64,000 nucleotides of DNA, from assembly GCF_900188155.1 (NCBI RefSeq), contig NZ_FZOG01000005.1, forward strand, positions 186,001-250,000. The letters are read 5' to 3'. How positions within the stretch are numbered: the first letter of the stretch is position 1; each line of letters opens with the position of its first letter. This document shows, one piece after another, positions 37,934 to 45,960 of the stretch. The notes under the pieces were generated by a model. That model did not search any database. It saw only the letters and a list, made by a program, of their open reading frames with translations, and was not told where the DNA came from. Both the position numbers and the translations under genes were made by a program. Source of the stretch: Pseudomonas segetis (GTDB lineage Bacteria; Pseudomonadota; Gammaproteobacteria; Pseudomonadales; Pseudomonadaceae).

Positions 37934-40765
37934 ATGTCCAACCGTGATATATCCAGGCGTTCCTTTCTTCAGGGCGGGCTGGTGGCAGGCGTGAGCGTGA
38001 CGCTTATGCCACTCGGCAGCAAGGCCATGGCGGCCTTGATGGAAGACAGCGTGACCGTGCCGTCCGAGCAGTGGCTCGGCAACAACGGCAAGGCGCGCTC
38101 GCGTAATGATGCATTGTCCAAGGTGTGCGGCAGCAAGGTCTTTGCCCGTGATATTCGGGCCAAGGACATGCCGGGTTGGCCCGCGCAGCAGGGGCATGCC
38201 ATGCTGCTGAAAACCATCAAGGCCGATCGCATATACGCAGGCATGGATCTGTCGTGGCTCGGCGCCGAGTTGCAGCCAGACCGAATCGTTACCGCCGAAG
38301 ATTTGCTCAACGATGGCATTGTTTTCCCCGAGGAGCATGCGCCCGATCCACTGTTGCCTGTTGGCAAGGTGCCAATGTTTATTGGTCATCCGGTGGCGAT
38401 TCTGATCTGGAATGATTTCGAGCGTTTTCGTCAGGCCAAGCTCAAGCTCAAGTTCAATGACAAGGCGATTCGCTACGGTGACAAGGCGCCGCTGTACCAG
38501 GCAGACCCTTACGGCAGCTTCCGCTATGTGCGGGTCGGTGGTGCCACATCCGCAGATGAAGACGAGTTCGCCAGCCTCAAGGATTCGATCCTGTTCCCGA
38601 TGCTGCGCAACCGCCGTCCGGTATGGAATTCGCAGCCGGACCTGCACGGCAACCTGACCGAGCGCGGGCTTTTCTATGCCGAGCGCATGAAGCAACAGAT
38701 CGACAATCCATCAGATGATTGGCTGGTGTTCGACGAGCGCTACAAGACCCCTTCGATCGAGCCTGCCGCAATGGAGCCCGACAACGGCAATGGCTGGTTC
38801 GATCCTGTAAGCAAAACCCTGCATTTCGTGGTGGCAACCCAGTGCCCGCATGAGGCCGCAACGGAAACGGCGAAGATGATCGCACCTTCGCGTTTCGGCC
38901 TGGCCAAGCTGAACATGCATCCTGGCTACACAGTTGGCTACGGCTCCAAGGATCACAATATATTTGTCTACTACGCGGCACTTGCAGCCCTGTATGGCGC
39001 AGGTGTGCCGGTACGTCTGGCCAATGATCGCTATGAGCAGTTCCAGAGTGGAATCAAGCGTCATCCATTCGATATCCGTTACCAACTGGCGGTCGACAAG
39101 AACGACCATAGTTTCAAGATTTTCCGCGCTGAAATGACAGTCGATGGCGGTGGGCGGGCCAACTACAGCCCTTCGGTGGCGGCAGTCGGAGCCACCGCTG
39201 CACAGTCGATCTACTACATGCCGCAGAACGACTTGCAGGTGACTGCCTATCACTCGCGCGCGGTCGAGGCTGGGTCAATGCGCGGTTACGGGACGCTGCA
39301 GAGCATGGCGTCCACCGAGATGATGGTCGACGAAATTGCCGGACGTCTGGGCATTGATGCTATCGACCTGCGCAAGAAGAACGCCATGGTTTCGGGTATG
39401 AAAAATACCCAGGGCGCGGTGCCGGGCGGTGCGTTGCGCCTGCATGAAATCCTCGACAAGGCAGCTGTGCATGAGGTCTGGAAAAATCGCGATGCGCTCA
39501 AGCAGCAACGCGAGGCGCAGGATCCGGATCACTGGCATGGCGTTGGCTTCGCTATTTGCCAGAAAGACTTCGGTACTGGCTCCGAGGCGCCGATGGCCAG
39601 TATCGAATTCACGGCCGATGGGCACATCAGTCTGCGTCACATCGGCATCGAAATCGGCACAGGCATGTCGACGTCCCAGGCGCTGGTCGTTGCGGATTTC
39701 CTCGGCATGCCAGCCACTGAAGTAAAAACCGGCGAGACCGAGTGGAAGGAGCTGCAGCTCACCAGTGGCGGTAATCCCTACACCATGAGCCAGGCAGAGC
39801 AGGACAGCTTCCTGCGTAATCCGCGTTGGGTCGGCAAGTTGGCCTCTGCCTCTTCGGCAACCAATTCAGCCTACTACTTTAGCCACGCCACGCGTGAGGC
39901 TGCGCGGGTGCTGTTCAATCATGGACTGTGGCCAGCGGCCTTGCAGATATGGCGCCAGGGCCCATATGGCGGTCAGGCCAACCCCTATGTGGTGCGCCGC
40001 GAGGATGCGCATTGGGTCGATGGCAAGCTCACCGCCAACGGCATGCAACCACTGAGCTTTACCGAGCTGGCCAAGCACGCCCATGAGCGCGGCCTGGTCA
40101 CAGGCGCGACCGTGCACGCTTTTAACCGCTGGAGCTGGGCCGAGTCCGAATTCAGCATTGATGGCGTTCGCGAGCGTTTGCCCCTCGACGGCCTTGCAGT
40201 GAAGTATGGTGACGGGGCTGCGCAGGTTAAAAAGGCGCAAATGAGCAGCGCCGGCTTTCATTTGCTCGATCGCCAGAATGTGCATTACCCGGACACCCAG
40301 CTCAATAACGCTGCGGTGACTTACTACAGCCCGGTAGCAACCCTGGTGGAGTTGAAGGTGAACAAGGGCACCCATGAGGTGCAGGTACTCAATCATCATT
40401 CCTGGGTCGAATGTGGCCGGGTGTTGGTTGAAGAACTGGTCAAGGGCCAGCTCGAAGGCGGCATCGCCATGGGCATCGGTCATGCGCTGATGGAAGAAAT
40501 GCCGCTCTATGAAGGCGGGCCGGGAGAGGGTGACTGGAACTTCAACCGCTACCGCTTACCCATGTCGCGCCACGTTGCGGTCTGGAAGCAGAGCGCGGAA
40601 ATCCTGCCGCCGCTGTCGGCGAGCGATCCATCGAAGGGCATTGCCGAAGTGGTGATGATTCCGGTTGTCGGCGCCATCGGCAATGCCGTTGCCCACGCCA
40701 TTGGTAAACGCATTCGCGACTTGCCTATCACTTCTGCGCGAATCAAGGAGGCCCTCAATGGCTAA
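37934..40765 (+). CDS. Molybdopterin-binding subunit of a periplasmic xanthine oxidase-family hydroxylase
   Basis: The 943-residue protein begins with a twin-arginine signal (RRSFLQGG, residues 9-16) and a cleavage-like AMA near 33, so it is exported folded with its cofactor. The two-part Mo-binding region resembles the IorB/NicB-type subunits that hydroxylate N-heterocycles or aldehydes, with GGRANYSPSV and GSMRGYG near 450 and a C-terminal GxGHALMEE. The small Fe-S gene overlaps by 8 nt and a cytochrome c follows. The substrate cannot be told from sequence. Confidence 0.85.
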   Translation: MSNRDISRRSFLQGGLVAGVSVTLMPLGSKAMAALMEDSVTVPSEQWLGNNGKARSRNDALSKVCGSKVFARDIRAKDMPGWPAQQGHAMLLKTIKADRIYAGMDLSWLGAELQPDRIVTAEDLLNDGIVFPEEHAPDPLLPVGKVPMFIGHPVAILIWNDFERFRQAKLKLKFNDKAIRYGDKAPLYQADPYGSFRYVRVGGATSADEDEFASLKDSILFPMLRNRRPVWNSQPDLHGNLTERGLFYAERMKQQIDNPSDDWLVFDERYKTPSIEPAAMEPDNGNGWFDPVSKTLHFVVATQCPHEAATETAKMIAPSRFGLAKLNMHPGYTVGYGSKDHNIFVYYAALAALYGAGVPVRLANDRYEQFQSGIKRHPFDIRYQLAVDKNDHSFKIFRAEMTVDGGGRANYSPSVAAVGATAAQSIYYMPQNDLQVTAYHSRAVEAGSMRGYGTLQSMASTEMMVDEIAGRLGIDAIDLRKKNAMVSGMKNTQGAVPGGALRLHEILDKAAVHEVWKNRDALKQQREAQDPDHWHGVGFAICQKDFGTGSEAPMASIEFTADGHISLRHIGIEIGTGMSTSQALVVADFLGMPATEVKTGETEWKELQLTSGGNPYTMSQAEQDSFLRNPRWVGKLASASSATNSAYYFSHATREAARVLFNHGLWPAALQIWRQGPYGGQANPYVVRREDAHWVDGKLTANGMQPLSFTELAKHAHERGLVTGATVHAFNRWSWAESEFSIDGVRERLPLDGLAVKYGDGAAQVKKAQMSSAGFHLLDRQNVHYPDTQLNNAAVTYYSPVATLVELKVNKGTHEVQVLNHHSWVECGRVLVEELVKGQLEGGIAMGIGHALMEEMPLYEGGPGEGDWNFNRYRLPMSRHVAVWKQSAEILPPLSASDPSKGIAEVVMIPVVGAIGNAVAHAIGKRIRDLPITSARIKEALNG

Positions 40766-41297
40766 TCGTCCGCTGCAACTGACCCTCAACGGTAAAGCCG
40801 TGGACTCGGCGGACATCCCCGATGATCTGCCGATGATCGATTACCTGCACGAATACGAAAACCTTACTGGCTCGCGCCTGGGCTGCGGCCAGGGTATCTG
40901 CCATGCCTGCGTGGTGATAGTCGACAATCCCGACGGCACCAGTGAAGAGGTGCGCACCTGTATCACCGGTGCGCATTATTTTGCAGGGAAAAAGGTTCGC
41001 ACAATCGAAGGCCACGCCAGCCGTGATGAGCAGGGCAAGGTTACCGAGCTGAACCCGATCCAGCAGCGCTTTGTCGATGAGTTTGCCTTCCAGTGCAGCT
41101 ATTGCGCTCCAGGCTTCGTCAATGCTGCGACCTTGTTGGTCGAGAAACTTCAGCGCAAGCCGGTCGTCAACAGCCAGCTGGAGCAGGTCATTGAAGACAG
41201 TCTTGGTCATCACATTTGCCGTTGCACTGGCTATGTTCGTTACTTTAGCGCCACGCGCAATGTGCTGACCGATCTCGGCCTGGTCAGGGAGGGCTAA
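40758..41297 (+). CDS. 2Fe-2S subunit of the molybdenum hydroxylase
   Basis: Two [2Fe-2S] clusters are predicted from Cys43/48/51/68 (GCGQGICHAC) and Cys113/116/154/156 (CSYC...CRC), the standard small-subunit layout; 179 residues. ATG 40758 has an ideal AAGGAGG site and overlaps the large-subunit stop. It has no Tat signal, so it likely rides out with the signal-bearing partner. It passes electrons from Mo to the cytochrome c. Confidence 0.92.
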   Translation: MANRPLQLTLNGKAVDSADIPDDLPMIDYLHEYENLTGSRLGCGQGICHACVVIVDNPDGTSEEVRTCITGAHYFAGKKVRTIEGHASRDEQGKVTELNPIQQRFVDEFAFQCSYCAPGFVNAATLLVEKLQRKPVVNSQLEQVIEDSLGHHICRCTGYVRYFSATRNVLTDLGLVREG

Positions 41298-41299
41298 GC

Positions 41300-42526
41300 A
41301 TGAAGCATTTATTTCTGCGCCTGAGCCTGGCACTTGGCCTGGCCGCCCCGTTGCTGTCGGCGCATGCCGATGGCCAGGTCGAGCGCGGCGCCTATCTCGC
41401 CCGTGCCGCCGACTGCATGGCCTGCCATACCAAACCCGGTGGCGCGCCCTATGCCGGTGGCCTGCCGATTGTCTCGCCCTTCGGCACCATCTATGGCACC
41501 AATATCACCCCAAGCAAAGAACACGGCATCGGCTTGTATAGCGATGAGGAGTTCTTCGCCGCGCTTACCCAGGGCAAGCGTCGCGATGGTGCCAACCTGT
41601 ATCCTGCAATGCCCTACACTTCGTACCACCTGATGCCACGTCAGGACTCGGATGCGATTCACGCCTACCTCAAGACCATCGAGCCAGTCGAGCGCGACGC
41701 ACCGCAGACCAGCCTGAGCTTTCCGTTCAATATTCGGCTGGGCTTGATCGGCTGGAACATGATTTACGCCGAAGATTTGCAACTGCAATCGGCTGAAGGC
41801 AAAAGCGCGCCATGGAAGCGTGGCCAGTACATGGTCGATGTGCTTGGCCATTGCGGCGAATGCCACACGCCACGGGGTGAAACCGGTGCCATGGAACTGG
41901 ATAAACGCATGGCTGGCGGTGTGCTCAATGGGTACCTGGCACCATCGCTGTTGAGTGATGACCTGGCCGCTCGCGGCTGGAATCACCAGGACCTTGCATC
42001 ATTCCTCAAGCATGGCATGAGTGCGCAGGGCACCATGTTCAACGAGATGTACCCGGTGTTCCATAACAGCACCCAGCACCTGACTGATGCTGATCTGGCA
42101 GCCATGGCGACATTCTTGCTCGGCGATCAACCGCCAGAGGCTAAAGCGCTGGATGAAGTGGCATTCGACAAGCTCAGCCCAAGTGCGCAAAAGGGTCGCC
42201 AGCAATACCTGAATGTATGTGCTGGTTGTCACGCTGCACAAGGCGAGGGCAAGCCACATATCGCGGTCGCCATGCGCGGCAACACCACATTGCGCCTGGA
42301 TGATCCGCGCAACCTGCTACGGGTGATTGAGGATGGCATTGCTGAGCAGCAGTTCACTGGTTTCGAGCGGATGCAACCGATGCCGGGTTTTGCCGACAAG
42401 TTGAGTGATCAGCAGCTTACCGACCTGCTCAATTACCTACGCCAGAGCTGGGGTGGCAAGCCCGGTGACCTGGCGGTCAGCGATATCCAGGCTTTGCAGG
42501 CGCAAGCACCTTCCGCCGAGCATTAA
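41300..42526 (+). CDS. Triheme cytochrome c, electron acceptor of the molybdenum hydroxylase
   Basis: A signal peptide (about residues 1-23) is followed by three CxxCH haem sites: CMACH (39-43), CGECH (near 186) and CAGCH (near 306). Such adhE/gluconate-dehydrogenase-like cytochromes carry electrons from periplasmic Mo hydroxylases to quinone or terminal oxidase. The ATG is 2 nt after the Fe-S gene. Ends at a terminator. Confidence 0.9.
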   Translation: MKHLFLRLSLALGLAAPLLSAHADGQVERGAYLARAADCMACHTKPGGAPYAGGLPIVSPFGTIYGTNITPSKEHGIGLYSDEEFFAALTQGKRRDGANLYPAMPYTSYHLMPRQDSDAIHAYLKTIEPVERDAPQTSLSFPFNIRLGLIGWNMIYAEDLQLQSAEGKSAPWKRGQYMVDVLGHCGECHTPRGETGAMELDKRMAGGVLNGYLAPSLLSDDLAARGWNHQDLASFLKHGMSAQGTMFNEMYPVFHNSTQHLTDADLAAMATFLLGDQPPEAKALDEVAFDKLSPSAQKGRQQYLNVCAGCHAAQGEGKPHIAVAMRGNTTLRLDDPRNLLRVIEDGIAEQQFTGFERMQPMPGFADKLSDQQLTDLLNYLRQSWGGKPGDLAVSDIQALQAQAPSAEH

Positions 42527-42556
42527 CTGCACTGCATGTAAGCTCGAAGGACAAGC

Positions 42557-42596
42557 AACCCGCTGCCATCAAGTCTGTTGGTAGCGGGTTTTTTAT
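42557..42596 (+). terminator. Terminator after the cytochrome c gene
   Basis: A 12-bp stem with one G-T pair (42557-42568 with 42579-42590) is followed by a T-run. Confidence 0.88.
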
Positions 42597-42721
42597 GGCT
42601 TGGATATCCGGTCACACAATGGGGCGTTTTCCCCGGGCAATGCTCTGTTTTGGTTCCAGGATGCCTTGTTGTTGGTTCGATAAACCTGGGCGGAGGCTCT
42701 GCAACGCCGGTTGAGGAAGTT

Positions 42722-42737
42722 TGGCGCGCAACTTGCT
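42722..42737 (+). promoter_or_regulatory. Sigma-54 promoter for the FNT gene
   Basis: TGGCGCG-N4-TTGCT has GG (42723-42724) and GC (42735-42736) exactly 10 bp apart, the required -24/-12 geometry. Start near 42748. Sigma-54 with NtrC is the usual nitrogen-limitation control. Confidence 0.8.
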
Positions 42738-42791
42738 GTGATGGGGCTGGTGTTGGTAATCCAATTCACGAGCGTACCAGTGATGGCTTCA

Positions 42792-42911
42792 TGATCAACG
42801 GCGATCAGGCGGCATCAAGTATCACGGGCGGTTGTATCACATAGGGCAATGAGCCCATGAATTAACAGGCAAAGGCGCCTGGAGTCGAAAGGCTCTAGGC
42901 GCCTTTTTTTT
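42792..42911 (+). promoter_or_regulatory. ANTAR-type antiterminator leader ahead of the FNT gene
   Basis: Hairpin P1 (42792-42807) is TGATC-AACGGC-GATCA and P2 (42866-42881) is CAGGC-AAAGGC-GCCTG; both hexaloops have A at position 1 and G at position 4, as ANTAR proteins require. P2 shares sequence with a terminator (stem 42872-42886 with 42891-42905, GAAA loop, eight T), so P2 and terminator exclude each other. NasT or NasR binding would allow read-through into the gene at 42943. The P1-P2 linker (58 nt) is long for the class. Confidence 0.82.
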
Positions 42912-42942
42912 GCATTTCGAAACTCATATCCAGAGAAATACT

Positions 42943-43755
42943 ATGTCCTATCTAGCTCCTGCAGAGTTTGTCAGCAAAATGGTGGATGCCGGTGAGTCCA
43001 AGGTGTTCATGTCCACCCGTGACACCCTTATTCGTGCTTTTATGGCGGGTGCGATCCTGGCTTTGGCGGCTGTGTTTGCAATCACCATAACCGTACAAAC
43101 TGGCATGCCGTTGATTGGTGCCATGTTGTTCCCGGTTGGTTTCGTAATGCTTTACCTGATGGGGTTCGACTTGCTCACCGGGGTGTTCGTACTCACGCCA
43201 TTGGCGCTGCTCGACAGGCGTCCTGGTGTGACCCTGGGTGGCGTCCTGCGCAATTGGGGATTGGTATTTACCGGCAACTTCGCCGGTGCATTAACTGTGG
43301 CAGTCATGATGGCATTTGTCTTTACCTACGGTTTTTCTACCAGCCCCGGTGTCATCGGCGAAAAAATTTCGCACATTGGCGAGGCGCGCACCCTGGGTTA
43401 TGCCGAGTACGGTCTCGCGGGCTGGCTGACCATTTTCCTGCGCGGCATGCTGTGCAACTGGATGGTTTCGATGGGGGTTGTGGGAGCGATGATCTCGACC
43501 ACCGTCAGTGGCAAGACCATCGCCATGTGGATGCCGATCATGCTGTTTTTCTACATGGGTTTTGAGCATTCGGTGGTGAACATGTTCCTGTTCCCGTCAG
43601 CGATGATCATGGGCGGTAATTTCTCGGTAATGGATTACATGCTCTGGAATGAAATCCCGACTGCACTGGGTAACTTGGTTGGCGGCCTGGCTTTTACCGG
43701 CCTGACCCTGTACACCACCCATGTGCGGACGGCTCCTAAGCGCTCTTTCAGTTAA
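42943..43755 (+). CDS. Formate/nitrite transporter family (NirC/FocA-like) channel
   Basis: Six membrane segments make up the 270 residues, with LLTGVFVLTPLALLDRR (about 70-86) and GMLCNWMVSMGVV (about 167-179) typical of FNT pentameric anion channels. Given the nirBD genes nearby and the matching leader, nitrite is the likely substrate; formate cannot be excluded. The ATG at 42943 is 30 bp after the leader terminator. Many pseudomonads have nasA at this place in the cluster; here it is an FNT protein. Confidence 0.88.
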   Translation: MSYLAPAEFVSKMVDAGESKVFMSTRDTLIRAFMAGAILALAAVFAITITVQTGMPLIGAMLFPVGFVMLYLMGFDLLTGVFVLTPLALLDRRPGVTLGGVLRNWGLVFTGNFAGALTVAVMMAFVFTYGFSTSPGVIGEKISHIGEARTLGYAEYGLAGWLTIFLRGMLCNWMVSMGVVGAMISTTVSGKTIAMWMPIMLFFYMGFEHSVVNMFLFPSAMIMGGNFSVMDYMLWNEIPTALGNLVGGLAFTGLTLYTTHVRTAPKRSFS

Positions 43756-43806
43756 TTGCGCCATAACGCCCCGATCCAGGTGCTGGCGGGGTGTGTCGGG
43801 AGTCGC

Positions 43807-45531
43807 ATGACAAGCCAGCTCAAGGTTTCGGTAGGGCAATACTCGACCAGGGGACGCAAGCCGACCAATCAGGATTTTCACGGTATCTGCATTCCGCAGG
43901 AGCCGCAGCTGTCAAGCAAAGGCATTGCCATTGCCCTGGCGGACGGCATCAGCAGCAGCGCTGTCAGCCACATTGCCAGCGAGTCTGCGGTGGGCAGCTT
44001 TCTGGGCGATTATTACTGTACATCCGATGCATGGTCGGTGAAGAAATCGGCGCAACGCGTGCTGATGGCGACGAACTCCTGGCTCTATGCGCAGACGCGG
44101 CAGAGCCAGTACCGCTATGACCTCGACCGGGGTTATGTGTGCACGCTGAGCGCAATGGTCATCAAGTCGACTACCGCGCATATCTTTCATGCGGGTGATA
44201 CGCGTATCTACCGTCTGCGCGATGGCCAGCTTGAGCAATTGACAGAGGATCATCGACTCTGGATCTCCCGGGACAAGAGCTATCTGAGCCGGGCGATGGG
44301 CATCAACGCGTATCTTGAGCTGGATTACCGCAGGTTTCAGCTGGAGCCGGGCGATCACTTTGTCTTGGCAACCGATGGCGTCTACGAGTTCACCAGCGCT
44401 GCGCGTGTGGTTGAGTTGATCGCCGAAGCCGGGGATTTGGATAGCGCTGCCCGGGCGATTGTCGAACATGCCTATGAACAGGGCAGCGATGACAATCTCA
44501 CGCTGCAACTCGTCCGGCTCGACAGTCTGGGACAGCTGGACGCCAGCGAGTTACAGCAGCGACTGACCGAGCTGCCATTTGCTCCAATACTGGAGGCACG
44601 CGAGCTGTTTGACGGTTATCAGATAATCCGTGAACTCTACGCCAGCAGTCGCAGCCATATTTACCTGGCACAAGATATCGAGAGCCAGGCCCAGGTGGTA
44701 CTCAAGGCTCCCTCGGTAGATATGCAACATGACCTGGCGCACTTGGAGCGCTTGCTTGGCGAGGAGTGGGTTGCGCGGCGTATCGACAGCCCGCATGTGC
44801 TCAAGGCACCGGCCCAGACACGCAAGCGCAACTACCTCTATAGCGTCAGCGAGTTTGTCGAGGGCCGGACGCTGCGCCAGTGGCTGCTTGACCACCCACG
44901 GCCCGACTTGGAGCTGGTGCGGGTCATGGCTGAGCAAATCGGTAAAGGCTTGCAGGCCCTCCATCGCCTGGAAATGCTGCATCAGGACCTACGTCCTGAC
45001 AACATCATGATTGATCCCAGCGGTGGCGTGAAACTGATAGACTTTGGCTCGGTACAGGTTGCCGGTTTGCTGGAGATCAGCTCGCCCATTGAACGCAACC
45101 AGCTATTGGGCACGGCGCAGTACACCGCGCCTGAGTATTTTCTCGGTGAACGCGGCTCACCAGGTTCCGATCAATACTCCCTGGCGGTCATCATCTACCA
45201 AATGCTTAGCGGCCGGTTGCCTTATGGTGCCGAGGTGGCCAAGTGCAAAAAACGCGCGGCGCAGAACCGCCTGGTCTACCAACCGTTGCGAGACCATGAC
45301 CTCGAACTGCCTGCCTGGCTGGATGATGTGTTGCACAAAGCGCTGCAACCTGACCCGCGCAAGCGCTACGCCGCACTTTCTGAATTTATCTTCGAACTGC
45401 GCCAACCCAGCCGGGAAATCCTCGGCAAGCACCGGCCGCCATTACTTGAGCGTAACCCCTTGTTGTTTTGGAAAGGGCTGTCGGCGTTCCTGGCGGTGCT
45501 GGTTATCTGGCTGTTGAGCCGGGGTGGTTGA
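43807..45531 (+). CDS. Bifunctional PP2C phosphatase / Ser-Thr kinase with C-terminal membrane anchor
   Basis: Residues 1-240 form a PP2C domain (RKPTNQDFHG, ALADGISSS, AGDTRIYRL, TDGVYE, SDDNLT). Residues 275-535 form a protein kinase (LYASSRSHIYLAQ loop, VVLK lysine, HQDLRPDNIM catalytic loop, IDFGS, APEYFLGE). A single membrane helix lies near the end (WKGLSAFLAVLVIWLL). A PP2C-kinase fusion next to the nitrite genes also occurs in P. aeruginosa (PA1782) from memory. Start at ATG 43807. Its targets are unknown. Confidence 0.88.
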   Translation: MTSQLKVSVGQYSTRGRKPTNQDFHGICIPQEPQLSSKGIAIALADGISSSAVSHIASESAVGSFLGDYYCTSDAWSVKKSAQRVLMATNSWLYAQTRQSQYRYDLDRGYVCTLSAMVIKSTTAHIFHAGDTRIYRLRDGQLEQLTEDHRLWISRDKSYLSRAMGINAYLELDYRRFQLEPGDHFVLATDGVYEFTSAARVVELIAEAGDLDSAARAIVEHAYEQGSDDNLTLQLVRLDSLGQLDASELQQRLTELPFAPILEARELFDGYQIIRELYASSRSHIYLAQDIESQAQVVLKAPSVDMQHDLAHLERLLGEEWVARRIDSPHVLKAPAQTRKRNYLYSVSEFVEGRTLRQWLLDHPRPDLELVRVMAEQIGKGLQALHRLEMLHQDLRPDNIMIDPSGGVKLIDFGSVQVAGLLEISSPIERNQLLGTAQYTAPEYFLGERGSPGSDQYSLAVIIYQMLSGRLPYGAEVAKCKKRAAQNRLVYQPLRDHDLELPAWLDDVLHKALQPDPRKRYAALSEFIFELRQPSREILGKHRPPLLERNPLLFWKGLSAFLAVLVIWLLSRGG

Positions 45532-45536
45532 GGAGC

Positions 45537-45585
45537 CTCTGAAAAGGGAGAGCGGTAACTTCCTCGGTTTACTGGCTTTTCAGAG
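45537..45585 (+). terminator. Inverted repeat after the kinase gene
   Basis: CTCTGAAAAG (45537-45546) pairs perfectly with 45576-45585 around a 29-nt loop just after the stop. No T-run; it may still end or stabilise the transcript. Confidence 0.45.
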
Positions 45586-45625
45586 CCCCCCAAGCGTATC
45601 TGGCAATGCTGCTTGGCATTAGTCT

Positions 45626-45707
45626 GGTGCGCCGCAAGCGGGATTTGCACCATTGCAGTTCCGGATAGTCCTGCTTTGAGCTGTATAAGCACCGCCAAAA
45701 GCGGTGC
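45626..45707 (+). promoter_or_regulatory. NtrC-like half sites upstream of nirB
   Basis: GGTGC (45626-45630), TGCACC (45646-45651) and a paired GCACCGC/GCGGTGC (45689-45707) resemble the GCACC-N5-GGTGC NtrC consensus, but the spacing is off. They lie 30-110 bp upstream of the sigma-54 promoter, where an enhancer-binding protein would act. Confidence 0.45.
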
Positions 45708-45737
45708 AAGACGCCTACTGTAGCGCTTTTGAAAATG

Positions 45738-45753
45738 TGGCATAAGCCTTGCT
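45738..45753 (+). promoter_or_regulatory. Sigma-54 promoter for nirB
   Basis: TGGCAT-N5-TTGCT has GG (45739-45740) and GC (45751-45752) exactly 10 bp apart. Start near 45764, about 30 nt before leader hairpin P1. Confidence 0.85.
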
Positions 45754-45794
45754 TTTACTAAGTCAATACCCTCGCTAGAAGTGGGTGGCCCAGG

Positions 45795-45925
45795 CGATCA
45801 AAGGCGATCGAACTATCTGCAAGGATCATGGGCAATAGTCGCTAGGCCAGGCATGCAGCCTGTAGTCCAGCGTTTACGAACAGGCAAAGGCGCCTGGAAC
45901 CGCAAGGTTTCAGGCGCTTTTTTTT
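45795..45925 (+). promoter_or_regulatory. ANTAR-type antiterminator leader ahead of nirB
   Basis: P1 (45795-45810) is CGATC-AAAGGC-GATCG and P2 (45881-45896) is CAGGC-AAAGGC-GCCTG, with the same conserved loop positions. P2 overlaps a terminator (stem 45890-45901 with 45906-45917, GCAA loop, eight T at 45918-45925). NasT-like protein binding to P1 and P2 should block the terminator and let nirB be transcribed. Same architecture as at 42792-42911; P1-P2 linker 70 nt. Confidence 0.87.
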
Positions 45926-45960
45926 GCTTTGAAAACCTGATTGGCTTGGATAGGTGCTCT

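Noticed and set aside
42578..42844. 88-codon open frame ahead of the FNT gene
   Set aside because: It starts inside the cytochrome c terminator and runs through the sigma-54 promoter and leader hairpin P1. No family resemblance.
45781..45960. N-terminal extension of the nirB frame by 60 codons
   Set aside because: It covers the ANTAR leader and terminator; NirB proteins start at the ATG at 45961.
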